From Micropterix aruncella (lineage: Eukaryota; Arthropoda; Insecta; Lepidoptera; Micropterigidae), in NCBI GenBank assembly GCA_944548615.1, contig CALYMY010000064.1, forward strand, positions 62,001 to 126,000: a DNA stretch of 64,000 nt. Reading direction: 5' to 3'. Shown here in pieces: positions 37,102-50,100 of the stretch. The translations under genes were made by a program, and so were the position numbers. Each line of letters starts with the position of its first letter. The stretch's first letter is position 1. Below the pieces are notes generated by a model that was not told the origin of the DNA, ran no database searches, and worked only from the letters and a program-made list of their open reading frames with translations.

Positions 37102-40100
37102 CTTACATACATACACACTTACCGTCTTACATACATACACACTTACCGTCTTACATACATACACACTTACCGTCTTACATACATACACACTTACCGTCTT
37201 ACATACATACACACTTACCGTCTTACATACATACACACTTACTGTCTTACATACATACACACTTACCGTCTTACATACATACACACTTACCGTCTTACAT
37301 ACATACACACTTACCGTCTTACATACATACACACTTACCGTCTTACATACATACACACTTACCGTCTTACATACATACACACTTACCGTCTTACATACAT
37401 ACACACTTACCGTCTTACATACATACACACTTACCGTCTTACATACATACACACTTACCGTCTTACATACATACACACTTACCGTCTTACATACATACAC
37501 ACTTACCGTCTTACATACATACACACTTACCGTCTTACATACATACACACTTACCGTCTTACATACATACACACTTACCGTCTTACATACATACACACTT
37601 ACCGTCTTACATACATACACACTTACCGTCTTACATACATACACACTTACCGTCTTACATACATACACACTTACCGTCTTACATACATACACACTTACCG
37701 TCTTACATACATACACACTTACCGTCTTACATACATACACACTTACCGTCTTACATACATACACACTTACCGTCTTACATACATACACACTTACCGTCTT
37801 ACATACATACACACTTACCGTCTTACATACATACACACTTACCGTCTTACATACATACACACTTACCGTCTTACATACATACACACTTACCGTTACATAC
37901 ATACACACTTACCGTCTTACATACATACACACTTACCGTCTTACATACATACACACTTACCGTCTTACATACATACACACTTACCGTCTTACATACATAC
38001 ACACTTACCGTCTTACATACATACACACTTACCGTCTTACATACATACACACTTACCGTCTTACATACATACACACTTACCGTCTTACATACATACACAC
38101 TTACCGTCTTACATACATACACACTTACCGTCTTACATACATACACACTTACCGTCTTACATACATACACACTTACCGTCTTACATACATACACACTTAC
38201 CGTCTTACATACATACACACTTACCGTCTTATATACATACACACTTACCGTCTTACATACATACACACTTACCGTCTTACATACATACACACTTACCGTC
38301 TTACATACATACACACTTACCGTCTTACATACATACACACTTACCGTCTTACATACATACACACTTACCGTCTTACATACATACACACTTACCGTCTTAC
38401 ATACATACACACTTACCGTCTTACCCTACATACACACTTACCGTCTTACATATATACACACTTACCGTCTTACATACATACACACTTACCGTCTTACATA
38501 CATACACACTTACCGTCTTACATACATACACACTTACCGTCTTACATACATAAACACTTACCGTATTACATACATACACACTTACCGTCTTACATACATA
38601 CACACTTACCGTCTTACATACATACACACTTACCGTCTTCCATACATACACACCTACCGTCTTACATACATACACACTTACCGTCTTACATACATACACA
38701 CTTACCGTCTTACATACATACACACTTACCGTCTTACATACATACACACTTACCGTCTTACATACATACACACTTACCGTCTTACATACATACACACTTA
38801 CCGTCTTACATACATAAACACTTACCGTCTTACATACATACACACTTACCGTCTTACATACATACACACTTACCGTCTTACATACATACACACTTACCGT
38901 CTTACATACATACACACTTACCGTCTTACATACATACACACTTACCGTCTTACATACATACACACTTACCGTCTTACATACATACACACTTACCGTCTTA
39001 CATACATACACACTTACCGTCTTACATACATACACACTTACCGTCTTACATACATACACACTTACCGTCTTACATACATACACACTTACCGTCTTACATA
39101 CATACACACTTACCGTCTTACATACATACACACTTACCGTCTTACATACATACACACTTACCGTCTTACATACATACACACTTACCGTCTTACATACATA
39201 CACACTTACCGTCTTACATACATACACACTTACCGTCTTACATACATACACACTTACCGTCTTACATACATACACACTTACCGTCTTACATACATACACA
39301 CTTACCGTCTTACATACATACACACTTACCGTCTTACATACATACACACTTACCGTCTTACATACAAACACACTTACCGTCTTACATACATACACACTTA
39401 CCGTCTTACATACATACACACTTACCGTCTTACATACATACACACTTACCGTCTTACATACATACACACTTACCGTCTTACATACATACACACTTACCGT
39501 CTTACATACATACACACTTACCGTCTTACATACATACACACTTACCGTCTTACATACATACACACTTACCGTCTTACATACATACACACTTACCGTCTTA
39601 CATACATACACACTTACCGTCTTACATACATACACACTTACCGTCTTACATACATACACACTTACCGTCTTACATACATACACACTTACCGTCTTACATA
39701 CATACACACTTACCGTCTTACATACATACACACTTACCGTCTTACATACATACACACTTACCGTCTTACATACATACACACTTACCGTCTTACATACATA
39801 CACACTTACCGTCTTACATACATACACACTTACCGTCTTACATACATACACACTTACCGTCTTACATACATACACACTTACCGTCTTACATACATACACA
39901 CTTACCGTCTTACATACATACACACTTACCGTCTTACATACATACACACTTACCGTCTTACATACATACACACTTACCGTCTTACATACATACACACTTA
40001 CCGTCTTACATACATACACACTTACCGTCTTACATACATACACACTTACCGTCTTACATACATACACACTTACCGTCTTACATACATACACACTTACCGT

Positions 40101-40371
40101 CTTACATACATACACACTTACCGTCTTACATACATACACACTTACCGTCTTACATACATACACACTTACCGTCTTACATACATACACACTTACCGTCTTA
40201 CATACATACACACTTACCGTCTTACATACATACACACTTACCGTCTTACATACATACACACTTACCGTCTTACATACATACACACTTACCGTCTTACATA
40301 CATACACACTTACCGTCTTACATACATACACACTTACCGTCTTACATACATACACACTTACCGTCTTACAT

Positions 40372-40556
40372 TCATACACACTTACCGTCTTACATACATA
40401 CACACTTACCGCCTTACATACATACACACTTACCGTCTTACATACATACACACTTACCGTCTTACATACATACACACTTACCGTCTTACATACATACACA
40501 CTTACCGTCTTACATACATACACACTTACCGTCCTACATACATACACACTTACCGC
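40372..40556. repeat. Satellite marker haplotype H1, third copy
   Basis: Variants at 40372, 40412, 40534 and 40556, the same as 36917-37101 at an offset of 3,455 bp. It lies 72 bp upstream of retrotransposon copy 3. Confidence 0.85.
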
Positions 40557-40627
40557 CTTACATACATACACACTTACCGTCTTACATACATACACACTTA
40601 CCGTCTTACATACATACACACTTACCG

Positions 40628-40991
40628 AGGTACTCAGATTGCCGTAGTGACACTGGCCGTGCCAATAGCTAAAAAAGTAGTCGGAGAACATGGCAAAATC
40701 AGGATTAGCTGGGTCAATTGCCGAATAAGAGTAGTGGAAAGACCACTTCAGTGCTATAAATGCTGGCACTTTGGACATCGCGCCAGCCAATGTCAAAGCA
40801 AAGAAGACCGGTCTAAACTCTGCATTAAATGTGGACAGGGAAGCCACAAAGTAGCTGAATGCACGAACACAGCTAGGTGTGCTTTATGTGCTGAACAACA
40901 CGGCACAGAAAATATTGCCCACCATGCAGGTACTAGCAGATGCCCAGTTTTCAAAGAGGCACTCCTGAAGGTGAAAAACAAACGGACATGA
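40628..40991 (+). pseudogene. ORF1 fragment of copy 3 (C-terminal end, three zinc knuckles)
   Basis: The last about 121 codons of a gag-like ORF1, aligning with copy 1 from the AYGGTQMAWVRLP region onward. All three knuckles remain: CYKCWHFGHRASQC, CIKCGQGSHKVAEC and a third CX2C...H...C. The N-terminal three quarters is missing because of 5' truncation. Because the satellite has no stops on this strand, the frame runs open upstream through the array, which is coincidental. The stop overlaps the ORF2 ATG. Confidence 0.88.
40988..40991 (+). promoter_or_regulatory. ATGA stop-start overlap, ORF1/ORF2 of copy 3
   Basis: ORF2 ATG overlaps ORF1 TGA as in copies 1 and 2. It is kept despite substantial divergence around it, which argues for function. 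Confidence 0.6.
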
Positions 40992-43969
40992 AAATACTCC
41001 AGCTCAACCTCAACCACTGTGAGGCTGCGCACGATTTGCTCATGCAGACTGTGCGCGAATTAGAGCTAGACCTAGTATTAATAGCGGAACCATATAGACA
41101 CCTCAGCAGCCAACCATGGGAAACGGATAGCACCACAAAAGCCGTCATTTGGTCTTGCGGCAAGCTTCCTTTCCAGAAAGTAGCCAACACCAGAGAAGCC
41201 GGATTTGTAGCAGCGTGGATAGAAGGTATACGATTCTACAGCTGCTATGCGCCGCCCAGTCTTACTATCGAGGAATTCACCGATTACATTGATCGGCTTA
41301 CCGAGGATGCGAATCAGCATTATCCAGTGGTAATAGCCGGCGACTTCAACTCCTGGGCAGTTGATTGGGGCAGCAAGAAGACTAACGCACGAGGTAGAGC
41401 ACTACTGGAGGCCATTGCTACACTAGACGTAGTCCTGCTTAACAGTGGTGATACACCAACCTTCACCAGAGGAGAGGCAAGTTCCATCGTCGACCTCACC
41501 TTTGTCAGCAGCAGTCTGATTAGGCAAAGCTTCTCCTGGGAGGTGATGGACATTTACACAGCTAGCGACCATAGCGCAATAATCTGGGAAATATCGAATG
41601 ACCAGGATCCTAGAAGACCAAATAGGCAAGTCAACTCGATCGGGTGGAAAGCTAAACTATTCGACCCAGATGCCTTTGTAGTAACCCTAAACAGTAATCC
41701 GGCTATTGCTGGTAATGCTGAGGAAAAAACCGAAGACCTAATGATGAGAGTGGCCCAGGCTTGCGACGCGAGTATGCCTCGAAAACGGGGTGTAAATCAG
41801 CGTCCACCGGTGCACTGGTGGAACGATCAGATCAGTGCACTCCGTAAAGAGTGCCTTAGGAAGAGAAGAATATCTCAGCGTAGCTATCGACGACCTAAAG
41901 CTGCTGAACTACTGGCGGAGTACAAAACAGCACGCCGTCGACTAAACAAAGCTATTAAAGACAGCAAGAGAATATGCTGGGAGGAGCTTATCAACGAGGT
42001 ACAGAAGGACCCCTGGGGCAGACCGTATAAGGTGGCTATGATCCGCCTGAAAGATCAGTCAATGCCGTCACCCACATGTCCACAACTCTTGGAGAAGATC
42101 GTTACTGCACTGTTTCCTCAACAAGGAGAATTCATCCATCCGTCAGTACAGTGTGATCCGGAAGAAATCCCACCTATTACGGGAGAAGAATTGATGGAAG
42201 CGTGTAATCGAGTGGGGAACAACAAAGCACCGGGATTGGACGGAATTCCAAACATTGCTTTGAAAACAGCTATCAAAGCAGCACCGGCATTGTTCCTAAC
42301 GATCTATGACTCATGCCTCAGAGAAGGTACCTTTCCCTGGAAGTGGAAACAACAGAGACTGGTACTACTCCCTAAGGGGAAAAAGCCACCAGACGAACCA
42401 TCATCATATCGTCCGCTTTGCATGTTGGATACAGCGGGCAAGATACTGGAAAGAATAATCCACCAGAGAATCGAAGCAGCAGTGGAGCCGCTTCTGGCCG
42501 ACAACCAATATGGCTTCCGGAAAGGGCGATCAACGCTGGATGCTATCAATCTTGTAGTCTCCACAGCCAAGGAAGCGATCGCAGGCACCAGATGGAAGGG
42601 TGGGACAAAGAAATACTGCTTGGTAGCCACACTGGACATCAAGAATGCATTCAACTCTGCCAATTGGGACTGTATCATGCGGGACCTCGAGAGAAAAAAC
42701 GTACCAGGATACTTGCGGCGGATGGTAGCAAGCTACTTTACAGGTAGACGCCTGAAATACGACACGAAGAATGGTCCAAAGGAGTACAAAATAACTGGAG
42801 GAGTACCCCAGGGTTCAGTTTTAGGCCCACTCTTGTGGAATTGCATGTACGATGGCCTGTTGAGGCTGACTCTGCCAGCGAGTGTTAAACTCGTAGCATA
42901 CGCAGATGATGTGGCCGTGGTGATCGTGGCAAAGTATCTCGATGAAATACAACTCGCATTTGACATCACCTTCGAGAGAGTCAACCAGTGGATGAATATG
43001 GTGAAGCTGCAACTAGCACAACATAAGACTGAAGCAGTGCTAATCACTAGCAGAAAACAGACAGAAAACATCACGCTTGGAGTCGGAGAGCACGAAATCA
43101 CAACACAACCGTTCATTCGGTATTTGGGAGTGATGTTGGATGCCCGGCTCAATTTCAAACAGCAAGTGGAGCATGTAAGTGCCAAGGCATCGATAGTGAG
43201 GGCAAGCCTATCCCGTCTGATGCCAAATATTGGAGGCCCTAAACAGAGCAGAAGGTTACTGCTGTCGTCTGTAGTCACGTCGGTGCTAACCTATGGAATT
43301 TCCGTTTGGGCTGACGCCATCGGAATCCAAGAATCAAGGAGAAAGGTCGCATCAATATACCGACTAAGTGCCCTGAGAGTGACTAGTGCCTTTCGCACAG
43401 TGTCTGAAGAAGCGGCGTGCGTTATCGCCGGAATGCTGCCAATTCAAGTGCTAGCCGAAGAACGACAAACCCTCTATCGGAGACGAATGTCATCTACGTC
43501 GAGTTCTGATGAACCCAGAACTGAAGAACGGCAGCATAGCATACGTCGATGGCAAGCGCAGTGGGATGCCGCGAAAAATGGCAGGTGGACATACCGTCTT
43601 ATACCACAGGTAAATGTTTGGCTGAGCCGAAATCATGGCGAAGTCAACTACTACCTAACACAGATGCTCTCAGGACATGGCTGCTTCCGAGCATATCTTC
43701 ATCGCTTCAAACGCGATGATTCTCCAGAGTGCCCGTCCTGTCCTGGAATTCCTGAAGACACAGAACATGTGTTTTTCCTGTGTCCTCGATTTAGCTCGCT
43801 GCGCAATGACATGGAGATTGTCCTCAATCAAAAAATTCTACCAGAGACATTAGTAGGCGCGATGCTTTCATCAAAGACGGCCTGGAATGCGACCAGTACC
43901 TTTGCAACTAAAGTACTCCAAGACCTGCGTTCCATCGAAAGGAAGAGAGCCAAACACAATCTTGGCTAG
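40988..43969 (+). CDS. ORF2 endonuclease / reverse transcriptase, copy 3
   Basis: Protein of 993 residues, same architecture as copies 1 and 2. The endonuclease has LQLNLNHCEAAHDLL, IAEPY, GDFNSW and ASDHSAI. The reverse transcriptase has KAPGLDGIPN, SSYRPLCMLDTAGKILERII, YGFRKGRSTLDAI, TLDIKNAFNSANW, GGVPQGSVLGPLLWN, YADD in place of FADD, and YLGVMLD. The C-terminal zinc motif is CPSCPGIPEDTEHVFFLC. All catalytic residues are present and there is no stop or frameshift, although the element is truncated and probably lacks a promoter. An intact frame in a dead-on-arrival copy suggests recent insertion from an active parent. The frame extends to an ATG at 40940 inside ORF1. Confidence 0.93.
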   Translation: MKILQLNLNHCEAAHDLLMQTVRELELDLVLIAEPYRHLSSQPWETDSTTKAVIWSCGKLPFQKVANTREAGFVAAWIEGIRFYSCYAPPSLTIEEFTDYIDRLTEDANQHYPVVIAGDFNSWAVDWGSKKTNARGRALLEAIATLDVVLLNSGDTPTFTRGEASSIVDLTFVSSSLIRQSFSWEVMDIYTASDHSAIIWEISNDQDPRRPNRQVNSIGWKAKLFDPDAFVVTLNSNPAIAGNAEEKTEDLMMRVAQACDASMPRKRGVNQRPPVHWWNDQISALRKECLRKRRISQRSYRRPKAAELLAEYKTARRRLNKAIKDSKRICWEELINEVQKDPWGRPYKVAMIRLKDQSMPSPTCPQLLEKIVTALFPQQGEFIHPSVQCDPEEIPPITGEELMEACNRVGNNKAPGLDGIPNIALKTAIKAAPALFLTIYDSCLREGTFPWKWKQQRLVLLPKGKKPPDEPSSYRPLCMLDTAGKILERIIHQRIEAAVEPLLADNQYGFRKGRSTLDAINLVVSTAKEAIAGTRWKGGTKKYCLVATLDIKNAFNSANWDCIMRDLERKNVPGYLRRMVASYFTGRRLKYDTKNGPKEYKITGGVPQGSVLGPLLWNCMYDGLLRLTLPASVKLVAYADDVAVVIVAKYLDEIQLAFDITFERVNQWMNMVKLQLAQHKTEAVLITSRKQTENITLGVGEHEITTQPFIRYLGVMLDARLNFKQQVEHVSAKASIVRASLSRLMPNIGGPKQSRRLLLSSVVTSVLTYGISVWADAIGIQESRRKVASIYRLSALRVTSAFRTVSEEAACVIAGMLPIQVLAEERQTLYRRRMSSTSSSDEPRTEERQHSIRRWQAQWDAAKNGRWTYRLIPQVNVWLSRNHGEVNYYLTQMLSGHGCFRAYLHRFKRDDSPECPSCPGIPEDTEHVFFLCPRFSSLRNDMEIVLNQKILPETLVGAMLSSKTAWNATSTFATKVLQDLRSIERKRAKHNLG

Positions 43970-44155
43970 AAAACTAATATGAAGAAAAAGCATAGCTAAA
44001 TCCTCTCCCCGCGAAGTAATGCCTAACGGCGGGTCCCGCGGGGATACAGAGGCCGGAGAAAGAGGAGGTTTTTAGTCGGTATTACATCTGAGTCCGACAT
44101 ACCCAGGTCAAATAACTGGTCCTGACGATACGTAAAAGTATTTTTCCCCAACCTC

Positions 44156-44158
<3 letters not shown>
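43970..44158 (+). other. 3' UTR of copy 3
   Basis: About 189 bp, shorter than in copies 1 and 2. It shares three things with them: the stem at 44002-44052, the box tttttagtcggta, and the terminal cgtaaaagtattttt followed by cctctat. The sequence between these blocks is unrelated or strongly diverged. Confidence 0.75.
44002..44052 (+). ncRNA. Conserved RNA stem in 3' UTR, copy 3
   Basis: CCTCT (44002-44006) pairs with AGAGG (44048-44052), and CCCCGCG (44007-44013) pairs perfectly with CGCGGGG (44037-44043), with a four-base bulge (atac) and an inner GCC-TAAC-GGC hairpin. Same fold as copies 1 and 2, with a compensatory outer pair. Cis-acting element, not a separate gene. Confidence 0.6.

Positions 44159-44194
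<36 letters not shown>
44159..44194 (+). repeat. Poly(A) tail of copy 3
   Basis: Uninterrupted run of 36 A followed by catacacacttaccg, a target position 4 bp further along the unit than in copies 1 and 2. Confidence 0.95.
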
Positions 44195-44195
<1 letters not shown>

Positions 44196-47100
44196 ATACA
44201 CACTTACCGTCTTACATACATACACACTTACCGTCTTACATACATACACACTTACCGTCTTACATACATACACACTTACCGTCTTACATACATACACACT
44301 TACCGTCTTACATACATACACACTTACCGTCTTACATACATACACACTTACCGTCTTACATACATACACACTTACCGTCTTACATACATACACACTTACC
44401 GTCTTACATACATACACACTTACCGTCTTACATACATACACACTTACCGTCTTACATACATACACACTTACCGTCTTACATACATACACACTTACCGTCT
44501 TACATACATACACACTTACCGTCTTACATACATACACACTTACCGTCTTACATACATACACACTTACCGTCTTACATACATACACACTTACCGTCTTACA
44601 TACATACACACTTACCGTCTTACATACATACACACTTACCGTCTTACATACATACACACTTACCGTCTTACATACATACACACTTACCGTCTTACATACA
44701 TACACACTTACCGTCTTACATACATACACACTTACCGTCTTACATACATACACACTTACCGTCTTACATACATACACACTTACCGTCTTACATACATACA
44801 CACTTACCGTCTTACATACATACACACTTACCGTCTTACATACATACATACTTACCGTCTTACATACATACACACTTACCGTCTTACATACATACACACT
44901 TACCGCCTTACATACATTCACACTTACCGTCTTACATACATACACACTTACCGTCTTACATACATACACACTTACCGTCTTACATACATACACACTTACC
45001 GTCTTACATACATACACACTTACCGTCTTACATACATACACACTTACCGTCTTTCATACATACACACTTACCGTCTTACATACATACACACTTACCGTCT
45101 TACATACATACACACTTACCGTCTTACATACATACACACTTACCGTCTTACATACATACACACTTACCGTCTTACATACATACACACTTACCGTCTTACA
45201 TACATACACACTTACCGTCTTACATACATACACACTTACCGTCTTACATACATACACACTTACCGTCTTACATACATACACACTTACCGTCTTACATACA
45301 TACACACTTACCGTCTTACATACATACACACTTACCGTCTTACATACATACACACTTACCGTCTTACATACATACACACTTACCGTCTTACATACATACA
45401 CACTTACCGTCTTACATACATACACACTTACCGTCTTACATACATACACACTTACCGTCTTACATACATACACACTTACCGTCTTACATACATACACACT
45501 TACCGTCTTACATACATACACACTTACCGTCTTACATACATACACACTTACCGTCTTACATACATACACACTTACCGTCTTACATACATACACACTTACC
45601 GTCTTACATACATACACACTTACCGTCTTACATACATACACACTTACCGTCTTACATACATACACACTTACCGTCTTACATACATACACACTTACCGTCT
45701 TACATACATACACACTTACCGTCTTACATACATACACACTTACCGTCTTACATACATACACACTTACCGTCTTACATACATACACACTTACCGTCTTACA
45801 TACATACACACTTACCGTCTTACATACATACACACTTACCGTCTTACATACATACACACTTACCGTCTTACATACATACACACTTACCGTCTTACATACA
45901 TACACACTTACCGTCTTACATACATACACACTTACCGTCTTACATACATACACACTTACCGTCTTACATACATACACACTTACCGTCTTACATACATACA
46001 CACTTACCGTCTTACATACATACACACTTACCGTCTTACATACATACACACTTACCGTCTTACATACATACACACTTACCGTCTTACATACATACACACT
46101 TACCGTCTTACATACATACACACTTACCGTCTTACATACATACACACTTACCGTCTTACATACATACACACTTACCGTCTTACATACATACACACTTACC
46201 GTCTTACATACATACACACTTACCGTCTTACATACATACACACTTACCGTCTTACATACATACACACTTACCGTCTTACATACATACACACTTACCGTCT
46301 TACATACATACACACTTACCGTCTTACATACATACACACTTACCGTCTTACATACATACACACTTACCGTCTTACATACATACACACTTACCGTCTTACA
46401 TACATACACACTTACCGTCTTACATACATACACACTTACCGTCTTACATACATACACACTTACCGTCTTACATACATACACACTTACCGTCTTACATACA
46501 TACACACTTACCGTCTTACATACATACACACTTACCGTCTTACATACATACACACTTACCGTCTTACATACATACACACTTACCGTCTTACATACATACA
46601 CACTTACCGTCTTACATACATACACACTTACCGTCTTACATACATACACACTTACCGTCTTACATACATACACACTTACCGTCTTACATACATACACACT
46701 TACCGTCTTACATACATACACACTTACCGTCTTACATACATACACACTTACCGTCTTACATACATACACACTTACCGTCTTACATACATACACACTTACC
46801 GTCTTACATACATACACACTTACCGTCTTACATACATACACACTTACCGTCTTACATACATACACACTTACCGTCTTACATACATACACACTTACCGTCT
46901 TACATACATACACACTTACCGTCTTACATACATACACACTTACCGTCTTACATACATACACACTTACCGTCTTACATACATACACACTTACCGTCTTACA
47001 TACATACACACTTACCGTCTTACATACATACACACTTACCGTCTTACATACATACACACTTACCGTCTTACATACATACACACTTACCGTCTTACATACA

Positions 47101-50100
47101 TACACACTTACCGTCTTACATACATACACACTTACCGTCTTACATACATACACACTTACCGTCTTACATACATACACACTTACCGTCTTACATACATACA
47201 CACTTACCGTCTTACATACATACACACTTACCGTCTTACATACATACACACTTACCGTCTTACATACATACACACTTACCGTCTTACATACATACACACT
47301 TACCGTCTTACATACATACACACTTACCGTCTTACATACATACACACTTACCGTCTTACATACATACACACTTACCGTCTTACATACATACACACTTACC
47401 GTCTTACATACATACACACTTACCGTCTTACATACATACACACTTACCGTCTTACATACATACACACTTACCGTCTTACATACATACACACTTACCGTCT
47501 TACATACATACACACTTACCGTCTTACATACATACACACTTACCGTCTTACATACATACACACTTACCGTCTTACATACATACACACTTACCGTCTTACA
47601 TACATACACACTTACCGTCTTACATACATACACACTTACCGTCTTACATACATACACACTTACCGTCTTACATACATACACACTTACCGTCTTACATACA
47701 TACACACTTACCGTCTTACATACATACACACTTACCGTCTTACATACATACACACTTACCGTCTTACATACATACACACTTACCGTCTTACATACATACA
47801 CACTTACCGTCTTACATACATACACACTTACCGTCTTACATACATACACACTTACCGTCTTACATACATACACACTTACCGTCTTACATACATACACACT
47901 TACCGTCTTACATACATACACACTTACCGTCTTACATACATACACACTTACCGTCTTACATACATACACACTTACCGTCTTACATACATACACACTTACC
48001 GTCTTACATACATACACACTTACCGTCTTACATACATACACACTTACCGTCTTACATACATACACACTTACCGTCTTACATACATACACACTTACCGTCT
48101 TACATACATACACACTTACCGTCTTACATACATACACACTTACCGTCTTACATACATACACACTTACCGTCTTACATACATACACACTTACCGTCTTACA
48201 TACATACACACTTACCGTCTTACATACATACACACTTACCGTCTTACATACATACACACTTACCGTCTTACATACATACACACTTACCGTCTTACATACA
48301 TACACACTTACCGTCTTACATACATACACACTTACCGTCTTACATACATACACACTTACCGTCTTACATACATACACACTTACCGTCTTACATACATACA
48401 CACTTACCGTCTTACATACATACACACTTACCGTCTTACATACATACACACTTACCGTCTTACATACATACACACTTACCGTCTTACATACATACACACT
48501 TACCGTCTTACATACATACACACTTACCGTCTTACATACATACACACTTACCGTCTTACATACATACACACTTACCGTCTTACATACATACACACTTACC
48601 GTCTTACATACATACACACTTACCGTCTTACATACATACACACTTACCGTCTTACATACATACACACTTACCGTCTTACATACATACACACTTACCGTCT
48701 TACATACATACACACTTACCGTCTTACATACATACACACTTACCGTCTTACATACATACACACTTACCGTCTTACATACATACACACTTACCGTCTTACA
48801 TACATACACACTTACCGTCTTACATACATACACACTTACCGTCTTACATACATACACACTTACCGTCTTACATACATACACACTTACCGTCTTACATACA
48901 TACACACTTACCGTCTTACATACATACACACTTACCGTCTTACATACATACACACTTACCGTCTTACATACATACACACTTACCGTCTTACATACATACA
49001 CACTTACCGTCTTACATACATACACACTTACCGTCTTACATACATACACACTTACCGTCTTACATACATACACACTTACCGTCTTACATACATACACACT
49101 TACCGTCTTACATACATACACACTTACCGTCTTACATACATACACACTTACCGTCTTACATACATACACACTTACCGTCTTACATACATACACACTTACC
49201 GTCTTACATACATACACACTTACCGTCTTACATACATACACACTTACCGTCTTACATACATACACACTTACCGTCTTACATACATACACACTTACCGTCT
49301 TACATACATACACACTTACCGTCTTACATACATACACACTTACCGTCTTACATACATACACACTTACCGTCTTACATACATACACACTTACCGTCTTACA
49401 TACATACACACTTACCGTCTTACATACATACACACTTACCGTCTTACATACATACACACTTACCGTCTTACATACATACACACTTACCGTCTTACATACA
49501 TACACACTTACCGTCTTACATACATACACACTTACCGTCTTACATACATACACACTTACCGTCTTACATACATACACACTTACCGTCTTACATACATACA
49601 CACTTACCGTCTTACATACATACACACTTACCGTCTTACATACATACACACTTACCGTCTTACATACATACACACTTACCGTCTTACATACATACACACT
49701 TACCGTCTTACATACATACACACTTACCGTCTTACATACATACACACTTACCGTCTTACATACATACACACTTACCGTCTTACATACATACACACTTACC
49801 GTCTTACATACATACACACTTACCGTCTTACATACATACACACTTACCGTCTTACATACATACACACTTACCGTCTTACATACATACACACTTACCGTCT
49901 TACATACATACACACTTACCGTCTTACATACATACACACTTACCGTCTTACATACATACACACTTACCGTCTTACATACATACACACTTACCGTCTTACA
50001 TACATACACACTTACCGTCTTACATACATACACACTTACCGTCTTACATACATACACACTTACCGTCTTACATACATACACACTTACCGTCTTACATACA

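Larger units (their letters stand above)
36891..40627. repeat. 24-bp satellite array, variant C (variant-rich block)
   Basis: About 156 units between the hAT element and copy 3, and the most variable array in the window. Marker haplotype H1 occurs twice (from 36917 and from 40372). There is a 2-bp deletion near 37893 (ccgttacat), an inserted base at 38424-38426 (ttaccctac), and changes at 37243, 38232, 38453, 38553, 38565, 38640, 38654 and near 39367. The indels are not multiples of three. No gene. Confidence 0.97.
40628..44194 (+). mobile_element. R1-clade non-LTR retrotransposon, copy 3, 5'-truncated, divergent lineage
   Basis: Element of 3,567 bp that begins inside ORF1, so it is 5'-truncated, the usual result of incomplete reverse transcription. 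ORF2 is complete, followed by a 3' UTR and a pure A tail of 36. The target duplication catacacacttaccg (15 bp) flanks it. It has the same orientation as copies 1 and 2. The protein is roughly three quarters identical to theirs by eye, and the DNA is clearly more divergent and less GC-rich, so it is a separate lineage using the same target. Confidence 0.93.
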
